Below, in pieces: positions 1 to 7,318 of a DNA stretch of 11,015 bases. The stretch spans positions 1-11,015 of the forward strand of contig JAMCTD010000124.1 of NCBI GenBank assembly GCA_023380995.1, given 5' to 3'. Origin of the DNA: Patescibacteria group bacterium (GTDB taxonomy: Bacteria; Patescibacteria; Microgenomatia; Daviesbacterales; UBA10151). The notes beneath the pieces are model-generated. The model searched no databases. It saw only the letters and a program-made list of their open reading frames with translations, and was not told where the DNA came from. The first letter of the stretch is position 1. Each line of letters starts with the position of its first letter. The translations under genes and the position numbers were made by a program.

Positions 1-4
1 ACTT

Positions 5-422
5 ATGAAAAAAAGACAAACACTTGCTAAAAATAGTAAAGCATCTTGTTGAAAAAAGTTTCTCTGATGGTAGAATTATCGAGGGTGAGGTAACAAAGTC
101 GATTAAGACTTTAAAATCCTTACCAAGATCACAGGCTATTTTCGCCATGTCTGAGTTTTTAAAAGAATTAAGAAGGAAAGAACGGGAGCATACAATGATT
201 ATTGAGACAACTATTTCTTTGTCTCTCGCACAAATTAATAAGATGAAGAAAATTGTGGAGAAAAAGGTTAGGATTACTAAAGTTTTAGTAAATATTAATC
301 CGGAAATCCTGGGGGGTTTTAAGCTTAGGATTGGGGATAAAATTTGGGATGAGTCAGTTTTGGGAAAAATAATTCAAGTAAAGGAGGTAATTGCAGATGG
401 CAAATCTACTCAGTCAAATTGA
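5..422 (+). CDS. atpH: ATP synthase F1 subunit delta, short form, with an apparent 1-nt frameshift
   Basis: Delta joins F1 to the peripheral stalk of the ATP synthase. The C-terminal part is diagnostic: [20 protein letters not shown] matches the conserved GG-hydrophobic-G-D-x-x-x-D-x-S-x-x-G pattern of the delta/OSCP family, followed by a short tail. The uninterrupted frame begins at a TTG at 24, but I prefer ATG at 5. That ATG overlaps a TGA at 6-8, the stop of the gene before (probably atpF), in the ATGA arrangement usual inside operons. From ATG 5 the frame ends after 15 codons. Dropping one A from the A5 run at 29-33 joins it into a 138-aa protein beginning [19 protein letters not shown]. 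Usual delta length is near 175-180 aa, so the N-terminal helical domain is shortened. The gene overlaps atpA by 26 nt. Identity is secure; start and frameshift are inference. Confidence 0.85.
381..387 (+). promoter_or_regulatory. Shine-Dalgarno site of atpA
   Basis: AAGGAGG lies 9 nt before ATG 397, inside the end of atpH. It decides the atpA start: the in-frame TTG at 391 would be only 3 nt from it, too close for initiation. Confidence 0.8.
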
Positions 423-1908
423 AAATCAGATTAAGGATTTAAAACTTCAGGCTCAGAAGCAGAATGTTGGCGTGGTTACAGAGATTGGTGATGGTGTGGC
501 CAGGATTGAGGGGTTATCAGAGGCAAAATATTCTGAGTTGCTTGATTTTGGAAAAGGAGTTTATGGATTGGCTTTAAACCTTGAGCAATATTCTGTTGGA
601 GCCGTGATTTTCGGAGATTTTACCAAAGTTAAAGAGGGTGATTTGGTTAAAACCACAGGACAGGTTTTACAAGTTCCTGTTGGCGAAGCAATGGTAGGTA
701 GAGTGGTTGATGCTTTGGGTAATCCAATTGACAACAAAGGCGCAATCAAAACTAAGGTACGCTACCCTGTTGAAAAAATAGCTCCCGGTGTTATCACCAG
801 GCAAGGCGTCGATACTCCCCTGCAAACCGGAATCAAAGCAATTGACAGCATGATTCCAGTAGGCCGGGGTCAAAGAGAATTGATTATTGGTGACAGAAGC
901 ACCGGAAAAACCACAATTGCCCTGGATACAATTATTAACCAGCACGATGTGATTTGTATTTATGTGGCCATTGGCCAAAAAACTTCAAAAGTTGCTCAAC
1001 TGGTAGCTAAACTTCAGGAGGTTGGAGCAATGGAACACACAATTGTAATTTCTGCATCTGCTGCTGATTCAGCCACCATGCAATATTTGGCACCTTATGC
1101 TGGTTGTGCCATGGGTGAATATTTTATGGATCAGGGAAAAGATGCGCTTATTGTTTATGATGATTTATCCAAACACGCTTGGGCTTACCGGCAGATGTCC
1201 TTACTGCTTAGACGGCCTTCAGGCCGTGAAGCTTATCCTGGGGATGTGTTTTATCTGCACTCAAGGTTGCTTGAGAGGGCTGCCAAGTTAAATAAAGATT
1301 ATGGTGGAGGGTCGCTTACTGCTTTGCCGATTATTGAAACACAGGCTGGGGATGTTTCAGCCTATATCCCTACTAATGTTATTTCCATTACTGACGGGCA
1401 AATTTATCTGGAATCAGATTTGTTTTTTGCCGGGATCAGGCCTGCTGTAAATGTTGGTTTATCAGTTTCCAGGGTTGGAGGAGCTGCCCAAACAAAAGCT
1501 ATGAAATCTGTGGCTGGAAAATTAAGGCTGGATTTGGCTCAATTTAGGGCTTTGCAAGCTTTTGCCCAATTCTCTTCTGATTTAGACCCTCAAACCCGTG
1601 CCCAAATTGAAAGAGGTAAAAGAATTACTGAAATTTTAAAGCAACCTCCTTTTAACCCTGTTCCGCTTGAGCAGCAGGTGGTTGTGCTTTGGGCAGCCAT
1701 TCAAGGGTATTTGGATGAGATAGAAGTGGAGAGGATTAAGGAATTTGAGGAAAAGTATATTGCTCATCTAAAACTCCGTGAGAAAAAATTAATGTCTGAA
1801 ATTGCGGATAAAAAGGTGTTGGATGAAAAAATGGCCAAGGATTTGGAGAAAGTTACAAAAGAATTCTTAGGGATATTTACTAAATCTGTGAAAGGAGCGA
1901 AGAAATAA
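397..1908 (+). CDS. atpA: ATP synthase F1 subunit alpha
   Basis: The alpha subunit forms the alpha3beta3 hexamer of F1, binds nucleotide at non-catalytic sites and supplies an arginine to the catalytic site. The protein is 503 aa from ATG 397, close to the family norm of 500-515. Visible landmarks are the N-terminal beta-barrel with [15 protein letters not shown] (27-40), the P-loop GDRSTGKT at 165-172 (commonly GDRQTGKT, so Gln is replaced by Ser), the AIGQK strand at 191-195, the Walker B strand LIVYDD at 251-256, [11 protein letters not shown], and SVSRVGG at 356-362 with the arginine finger R359. The C-terminal helical domain is complete. The start overlaps atpH and the stop TAA shares its last A with the atpG ATG, indicating translational coupling. 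No frame disturbance is seen. Confidence 0.98.
   Translation: MANLLSQIENQIKDLKLQAQKQNVGVVTEIGDGVARIEGLSEAKYSELLDFGKGVYGLALNLEQYSVGAVIFGDFTKVKEGDLVKTTGQVLQVPVGEAMVGRVVDALGNPIDNKGAIKTKVRYPVEKIAPGVITRQGVDTPLQTGIKAIDSMIPVGRGQRELIIGDRSTGKTTIALDTIINQHDVICIYVAIGQKTSKVAQLVAKLQEVGAMEHTIVISASAADSATMQYLAPYAGCAMGEYFMDQGKDALIVYDDLSKHAWAYRQMSLLLRRPSGREAYPGDVFYLHSRLLERAAKLNKDYGGGSLTALPIIETQAGDVSAYIPTNVISITDGQIYLESDLFFAGIRPAVNVGLSVSRVGGAAQTKAMKSVAGKLRLDLAQFRALQAFAQFSSDLDPQTRAQIERGKRITEILKQPPFNPVPLEQQVVVLWAAIQGYLDEIEVERIKEFEEKYIAHLKLREKKLMSEIADKKVLDEKMAKDLEKVTKEFLGIFTKSVKGAKK
1892..1897 (+). promoter_or_regulatory. Shine-Dalgarno site of atpG
   Basis: AAGGAG lies 10 nt before the atpG ATG at 1908, within the last codons of atpA. 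It supports this start and the TAATG coupling of the two genes. Confidence 0.65.
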
Positions 1909-2799
1909 TGGCTAATACCAGAGAATTGAGAAGAAGAATAAAATCTGTCAAAAATACAGCACAAATTACCAAAGCCATGCAAATGGTGGCTGCCACTAAG
2001 ATGAGACGGGCCCAAAACCAAGCTTTAAACGGTAGGCCTTACAGCCTTAATTTAAGCTATTCTTTAGAAAAACTGCTTGCTTTAACCAGCGCACTATCAC
2101 ATCCTTTGCTTTTGGGAAACGGTTCAAAGATAACAGGAATAGCTTTGCTAACAACAGATAAAAGTTTATGTGGGGCATTAAATACTAATGTTATTTAGGT
2201 TGCTTACTACTTCAGGCCTTCTGTCCCCCGATAATATTTTTTATACAGTGGGTAAAAAGGGCAGGAATTTTGTGGCCAAATCAGGTAAAAATTTACAGGC
2301 AGATTTTGAAAACCTGGATGTAATAACTTTCAGGCAAGCAGTTCAATTATCCAAACTAATGATGGATGCATTTTTAAAAGGTGAAATAGGAGAAGCTTAT
2401 CTTATTTACCCTAAGTTTATATCAACTTTAAGGCAAGAGCCTACTAAAATTAAGCTTTTGCCAATTGAATATTCCGAGCTTGTGGAATCAATAACCCGGG
2501 AAAATGAGCAAGCCAGTAAACGGGAAAGCGGACAAACCAACAGCGAGTTCCTTTTTGAACCTGATCCGGTTGAACTTTTAAATTATATTTTAGTTCACCA
2601 CCTGCAAATTAGGATTTATCAGGCCCTTTTGGAAACTAAGGCTTCAGAACACTCTGCCAGGATGATTGCTATGCAAAATGCCACAGATAATGCTTTAGAG
2701 CTTGTAGATGATCTAAATCTTACATATAATCAGACACGGCAAGATTCAATTACCAGAGAGTTATTGGAGATAACAACGGCAGCAGCAGCAATGAGCTAA
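1908..2799 (+). CDS. atpG: ATP synthase F1 subunit gamma, interrupted by a 1-nt frameshift
   Basis: Gamma is the central rotor shaft of F1; its N- and C-terminal helices form the coiled coil inside alpha3beta3. The N-terminal part, from [20 protein letters not shown] through MQMVAATKMRRAQ, is a classic gamma start, and the C-terminal SEHSARMIAMQNATDNA with ITRELLEIT is a classic gamma end. They lie in different frames. The first frame runs from 1908 to a TAG at 2196-2198; the second is open to TAA at 2797-2799. Removing one T from the TTT at 2194-2196 turns GTT ATT TAG G into GTT ATT AGG and gives a continuous 296-aa protein of normal length, with LCGALNTNVIRLLTTSG across the joint. Alternatives to a sequence error are +1 recoding at ATT-TAG, or a split gamma made by restart at ATG 2188, which overlaps the first frame by 11 nt. 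Two stop codons in a row (TAATAA) end the gene. Confidence 0.93.
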
Positions 2800-2807
2800 T
2801 AAAAACA

Positions 2808-4483
<1,676 letters not shown>

Positions 4484-4484
4484 T

Positions 4485-4868
4485 TTAACTTGGTTTTATT
4501 TGGACAAGTTGGAAAAAATTACCATCAATATCTTCAAATGTGGCAATGTAGCCATATTCCTGCATATGATAGGTGTCCTGAATCTTTGTTACTCCAGCCT
4601 CATCCAATTTTTTAACTTCTGCCTCTATATCATCAACTTCTAAGTTAAAAATAATCCTCTCTGGTTCTTTATTCTTGCCCTTAACTTTAGAATGGTTCAT
4701 CATATAAAGACCAGGTCCCCCATCAAACTCAAAACCATACAAACCTCCTCCATCCTCCCCCACTTCTGCCTCCATAGTTAAGTTTAGCCCTACTTTTTCT
4801 TTGTAAAAATCTGCCAGTTTTTCAGCATTTTCACTGAATAATGTGATACTTTCTATTCCTTTTATCAT
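4485..4868 (-). CDS. VOC-fold (glyoxalase/bleomycin resistance/dioxygenase superfamily) protein
   Basis: A 127-aa protein made of two betaalphabetabetabeta modules of the vicinal-oxygen-chelate fold. The first is at about 3-60 (GIESITLFSENAEKLADFY, then GLYGFEFDGGPGLYMM). The second is at about 70-125 (IIFNLEVDDIEAEVKKL, then YIATFEDIDGNFFQLVQ). The usual metal ligands of glyoxalase-type enzymes look changed: Ser7 stands where the first His is common and Gln120 where the last Glu is common. A non-metal, ligand-binding or drug-binding role is therefore as likely as catalysis, and the substrate cannot be told. The start is supported by AGGGGTGA (minus strand, 4875-4882) 6 nt upstream of ATG. 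It faces atpD with 1 nt between the stops. Confidence 0.85.
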   Translation of the reverse strand: MIKGIESITLFSENAEKLADFYKEKVGLNLTMEAEVGEDGGGLYGFEFDGGPGLYMMNHSKVKGKNKEPERIIFNLEVDDIEAEVKKLDEAGVTKIQDTYHMQEYGYIATFEDIDGNFFQLVQIKPS

Positions 4869-4874
4869 TTATTA

Positions 4875-4882
4875 TCACCCCT
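4875..4882 (-). promoter_or_regulatory. Shine-Dalgarno site of the VOC gene
   Basis: Read on the minus strand, AGGGGTGA resembles the anti-16S complement AGGAGGTGA and ends 6 nt before the ATG at 4868. This gene therefore has a leader, unlike several neighbours. I could not fix its -10 and -35. Confidence 0.55.
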
Positions 4883-4961
4883 GTTTAAGGATAAATCTAA
4901 TCTAAAAAATTTGCGTGAGAATTAAATAAGAAAGAAGTAAAATCAGTGTTTATAACAAAAT

Positions 4962-5147
4962 TTATTTAAGAGTATCTTCCGGAAGTAAGGTATCTTCAGG
5001 ATCCATGCTTTGAAGAGCCTGTAAATATTCTCTTGATAACTGATCTACTTTAGCTATGCGCCGCTTCAGCTCTTTTTTGGAAAGTGGCTTTTCCTCCCAA
5101 GCATCATTATCTATTCTAGGATAATTTCCGTCTGCCTCTATTGTCAT
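4962..5147 (-). CDS. unrecognised 61-aa acidic protein
   Basis: Starts MTIEADGNYPRIDNDAWEEK and ends in a doubled motif, PEDTL-LPEDTL-K. The centre (about 22-46) is a charged helix with KKELKRRIAKVDQLSREYL, probably amphipathic. There is no signal peptide, membrane span or recognisable domain. The frame could be opened further upstream at a TTG at 5231 (89 aa), but ATG 5147 is preferred because a near-consensus promoter ends exactly 7 nt before it, which would leave the longer start untranscribed. It is transcribed divergently from the membrane-anchored gene at 5261. Function unknown; being real is supported mainly by the promoter. Confidence 0.6.
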   Translation of the reverse strand: MTIEADGNYPRIDNDAWEEKPLSKKELKRRIAKVDQLSREYLQALQSMDPEDTLLPEDTLK

Positions 5148-5154
5148 GGTTGCG

Positions 5155-5183
5155 ATTCTATAGGAGAAGTAAGTAAATGTCAA
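5155..5183 (-). promoter_or_regulatory. sigma70-type promoter, leaderless spacing, for the 61-aa gene
   Basis: On the minus strand: TTGACA (5178-5183, 6/6), a 17-bp spacer, TAGAAT (5155-5160, 5/6), then 7 nt and ATG 5147. Transcription should begin at or within 1-2 nt of the start codon. Confidence 0.8.
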
Positions 5184-5197
5184 ACTATGGGTTCGTG

Positions 5198-5209
5198 ATT
5201 TAGCTAAAT
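5198..5209. promoter_or_regulatory. 12-bp perfect palindrome between two divergent promoters
   Basis: ATTTAGCTAAAT is its own reverse complement. Its centre falls midway between the -35 of the leftward promoter (ends 5183) and the -35 of the rightward promoter (starts 5225). This is a plausible operator or activator site serving both genes; the binding protein is unknown. Confidence 0.4.
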
Positions 5210-5224
5210 GGAAATTTCTTTTGA

Positions 5225-5253
5225 TTGACAATGTTGGCCGGGTATCCTACTAT
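5225..5253 (+). promoter_or_regulatory. sigma70-type promoter, leaderless spacing, for the membrane-anchored gene
   Basis: TTGACA (5225-5230, 6/6), a 17-bp spacer, TACTAT (5248-5253, 4/6), 7 nt, then ATG 5261. The geometry is the same as that of the opposing promoter at 5155-5183. It sets the start of the gene at 5261 rather than at the upstream in-frame TTG or ATG codons. Confidence 0.75.
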
Positions 5254-5260
5254 TGAATTC

Positions 5261-6202
5261 ATGCCCAAATATTCAGTTTATTCTTTAAAGGAAAAAGGGT
5301 TTTCTCATATTTTAGTATTACTTGGGGTTGTGCTTGCAGCAGGACTCATTGCATCCGTTAAGATTCAAACTACAAAAGAATTTCCCTCAGCCAATGTTTT
5401 AGGTGAAGCTGAAGAGCAACAAAATGAGCAACAAAAACGCCAGGCAGAGCAGGCAAGCGAAAGTCAAAAGAATATAGCTGAGCAGCAAAAAGAATCTTCA
5501 AAAACTAAAGTAGAAACTTCCGTGGGAAACAAACAGGAAACAGAGACTGAGGGACCTAATGGCCAAAAAATTAAAACTAAAGTGGAAGATGATGGTACAA
5601 CAAAGGTGGAAATTGAACATAACAAGCTAAAACTCAAGTATGTTGTAGAGGACGGGAAGGTTAAGGTGGAGATTGAAAATGAAGCAAGCAAGGAGGCTAG
5701 GCTTAGTGATCAGGAAAGGCAGGATGTTGAGGATGAAGTTAACAATGACATAGAAAAACAAGGCATTAAAATTGGTACGAGAAGCGGGCAACCGGTGATT
5801 GCAAAAAACCATATTGCCGCCACAACTGCTTTCCCCCTTTCAATTGATGCAACAACAAAACAGCTAATAGTAACAACTCCTGCCGGACAAAAAATAGTGA
5901 CAGTGCTACCTGATCAGGCAGTCCGCAATTTGCTGGCTACCGGAATAATGACTAAAATTGCAAGCCAATCCGGAGACTTGGCTTTAACAAAAGACCTAGG
6001 AAGCCTGAATGGTGTAGTTAAGCTTGAGATTAGGGATAATAATGTTGTTTACAAGGTTGCTGGAATAAAGGAATACAGGTTGTTTGGTTTTATCCCCCTT
6101 TCCAGTCCAACAACAGCTTTTGTGTCAGCGCAATCAGGCAGTTTAGTAGCAGAAGACCAGCCTGTGATAGCAAATTTGCTAAAATTGCTTTCCCCGAAAT
6201 AG
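5261..6202 (+). CDS. single-pass membrane-anchored protein with Gln/Glu/Lys-rich stalk, function unknown
   Basis: The 313-aa product starts MPKYSVYSLKEKGFSHILVL. One hydrophobic span (about 15-33) follows a basic segment, giving an N-in, outward-facing anchor or an uncleaved signal. Residues about 49-85 are a Gln/Glu/Lys-rich, probably coiled-coil or disordered stalk. Next comes a charged repeat-like beta region at about 88-145 with related pieces (IKTKVEDDGTTKVEIE and KVKVEIENE). A C-terminal domain from about 165 has alternating hydrophobic strands, including KQLIVTTPAGQKIVTVLP. I see no catalytic motif. It is likely a surface or periplasm-like protein. The KGFS just before the hydrophobic stretch recalls prepilin-type signals, but the Glu expected at +5 is missing. 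Start chosen from promoter position. It converges on the gene at 6205 with 2 nt between stops. Confidence 0.75.
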   Translation: MPKYSVYSLKEKGFSHILVLLGVVLAAGLIASVKIQTTKEFPSANVLGEAEEQQNEQQKRQAEQASESQKNIAEQQKESSKTKVETSVGNKQETETEGPNGQKIKTKVEDDGTTKVEIEHNKLKLKYVVEDGKVKVEIENEASKEARLSDQERQDVEDEVNNDIEKQGIKIGTRSGQPVIAKNHIAATTAFPLSIDATTKQLIVTTPAGQKIVTVLPDQAVRNLLATGIMTKIASQSGDLALTKDLGSLNGVVKLEIRDNNVVYKVAGIKEYRLFGFIPLSSPTTAFVSAQSGSLVAEDQPVIANLLKLLSPK

Positions 6203-6204
6203 TT

Positions 6205-6582
6205 TTAAAAGGTAGTTGCGTTGAGGTTTTCAAAAGTACCATCCAGGTGTAGATAATAAGTTTCCACTTCTAAATCTGGATATAAAGCTTTAATTTTATC
6301 TGAAGTGTTTTTTAAATCCTGGGCATGTTTTTCTGATGTTCCTTCTACACCATACGCTCCACAGTCTTCATGGTTTATCAGCACAGCTTTTTTAATATGA
6401 TGCAGTTTTTTGGAAATCTCAACCTGTTTTAAAATCCCTTCCTGGTCTTTTACTCCCCCAGCCCAAGCTACCCTGTCATAATTCCTGGGTTCAAATTTTT
6501 CAGCAATCCAGGAATTAATAAAAGATTGAAACCTAAAATCTATACAAGTAACTATTACTGCTTCAGCATTATGATCTGACAT
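6205..6582 (-). CDS. beta-carbonic-anhydrase-like protein, short form
   Basis: A 125-aa protein with the zinc and dyad signature of beta-class carbonic anhydrases: CIDFRF at 13-18 (Cys13 ligand, Asp15-Arg17 dyad) and INHEDCGAYG at 69-78 (His71 and Cys74 ligands). Between them DRVAWAGG (36-43) matches the conserved Gly-rich turn near the active site. Beta-class enzymes are usually about 200 aa or more, so this is a minimal core, and CO2 hydration is predicted rather than certain. ATG 6582 is preferred over an in-frame TTG at 6588. A TAATAT (minus strand, 6592-6597) lies 9 nt upstream and no Shine-Dalgarno is seen. It is divergent from a second protein with the same ligand motif at 6680. Confidence 0.8.
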   Translation of the reverse strand: MSDHNAEAVIVTCIDFRFQSFINSWIAEKFEPRNYDRVAWAGGVKDQEGILKQVEISKKLHHIKKAVLINHEDCGAYGVEGTSEKHAQDLKNTSDKIKALYPDLEVETYYLHLDGTFENLNATTF

Positions 6583-6591
6583 ATCCAAGAA

Positions 6592-6597
6592 ATATTA
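6592..6597 (-). promoter_or_regulatory. possible -10 box of the short carbonic-anhydrase-like gene
   Basis: TAATAT on the minus strand, 9 nt before ATG 6582. The matching -35 position (6615-6620, TGGTTA) is poor, so this rests on the -10 and its spacing to the start. Confidence 0.35.
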
Positions 6598-6621
6598 CAC
6601 TATTTTTATTTTTTTAACCAG

Positions 6622-6640
6622 ATCTGTTATACTATCAGAT
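6622..6640 (+). promoter_or_regulatory. extended -10 promoter inside a 19-bp dyad
   Basis: TGTTATACT (6625-6633) is an extended -10 (TG-n-TATACT, 5/6 to consensus). It lies within ATCTGTTATACTATCAGAT, whose 8-bp arms ATCTGTTA and TATCAGAT pair at 7 of 8 positions around TAC. A repressor bound here would cover the -10. It should drive the gene at 6680 with a leader of about 40 nt. Confidence 0.5.
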
Positions 6641-6643
6641 ATA

Positions 6644-6672
6644 TTCGACCCTTAGCAGGGCCGGATTTTTTT
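6644..6672 (+). terminator. terminator-like hairpin in the leader of the 6680 gene (possible attenuator)
   Basis: TTCGACCCT (6644-6652) can pair with AGGGCCGGA (6657-6665) around the loop TAGC, with one A-C mismatch and one G-U pair. Seven T follow directly (6666-6672). The form is that of an intrinsic terminator, yet it stands between the -10 at 6628-6633 and the start at 6680 and is not close behind any + strand gene. Confidence 0.5.
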
Positions 6673-6679
6673 GATAACA

Positions 6680-7318
6680 ATGACATTAGAATTTAAAACC
6701 CATCCAAGTTATAGTCCTGGAAAAGTTGCAGATTTTTTTGAAGGAAGAAATTGGAAAGTGGAATATGTTAGGGTAAGCAATGAAGATTTGGTTGAAGTAG
6801 CAGAAGGATTGGCAACAGAATGTATCGATGGTAGATTTGGAAAGCATAAAAAGAGACAGCAGCACGGTCCAAAATTACCAGGAGGAGTGTATTCTATTGC
6901 AGCTTTAAAGACAGGAGGTAATGCAGTAGGTTTTAATGAGGCAGCGGTAATGCTTAGAAGGCTAGGTTACCGGCCTGGTACACACGATCACTGTGGTTTT
7001 TTTGCAAAATGGAGAGATGGAGAATTAGTAGCTGTAAGGCATAAATTAGAATTAGAAGAAAAATTGGTTGTTATGAAGCATAGACAATGGGAAGGTGTAC
7101 ACTTTGGTATTCCTGATGAACATAGGGAACATGAGGAGGATGCTTTAACCTTTAACCCATATATTGGGCTTACCAGTAAGGCAAGGAAAGATAGGTTTGG
7201 TTATGATCATGGATTTATGCAGAGTTTAGGAATTCCTGGAAGAAGGGCGATGCATTTAGCTGCCGAAACAGTTGAAAAATTGTCTCATTCTAGAAGGGTC
7301 GAAATACTAGTTCGCTAA
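6680..7318 (+). CDS. carbonic-anhydrase-like protein with CIDGR and HDHCG motifs
   Basis: A 212-aa protein carrying a second version of the beta-carbonic-anhydrase ligand set: TECIDGRFG at 46-54 (Cys48 ligand, Asp50-Arg52 dyad) and THDHCGFF at 101-108 (His102 and Cys105). KLPGGVYSIAAL at 65-76 lies between them in the place of the usual Gly-rich turn. The region after 130 is rich in His, Glu and Arg (HFGIPDEHREHEED) and is not part of a typical carbonic anhydrase. Cadmium (zeta-class) carbonic anhydrase relatives are another possible home, which I cannot test. Soluble; no signal peptide. ATG 6680 has no clear Shine-Dalgarno; a TTG at 6671 lies 10 nt after AGGG (6657-6660) and is an alternative. 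The stop overlaps the converging 523-aa gene. Confidence 0.7.
   Translation: MTLEFKTHPSYSPGKVADFFEGRNWKVEYVRVSNEDLVEVAEGLATECIDGRFGKHKKRQQHGPKLPGGVYSIAALKTGGNAVGFNEAAVMLRRLGYRPGTHDHCGFFAKWRDGELVAVRHKLELEEKLVVMKHRQWEGVHFGIPDEHREHEEDALTFNPYIGLTSKARKDRFGYDHGFMQSLGIPGRRAMHLAAETVEKLSHSRRVEILVR

Noticed and set aside
667..978. Minus-strand open frame of about 103 codons inside atpA
   Set aside because: It lies wholly within a strongly conserved gene on the other strand, its product resembles nothing, and it has no promoter or ribosome site.
1097..1291. + strand open frame of 64 codons inside atpA
   Set aside because: It is another frame of conserved atpA sequence with no initiation signal of its own.
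2170..2178. GTGGGG before the atpG frameshift as a stimulatory Shine-Dalgarno element
   Set aside because: It lies much further upstream of the shift codon than the few bases seen in prfB-type sites, so it is not good evidence for programmed shifting.
5148..5231. N-terminal extension of the 61-aa gene to a TTG at 5231
   Set aside because: The extension would cover its own promoter and would begin inside the opposite promoter; ATG 5147 fits the transcription start.
5225..5260. Upstream start (TTG 5225 or ATG 5231) for the membrane-anchored gene
   Set aside because: These codons lie in the -35 and spacer of the promoter, so they would not be transcribed; ATG 5261 is 7 nt after the -10.
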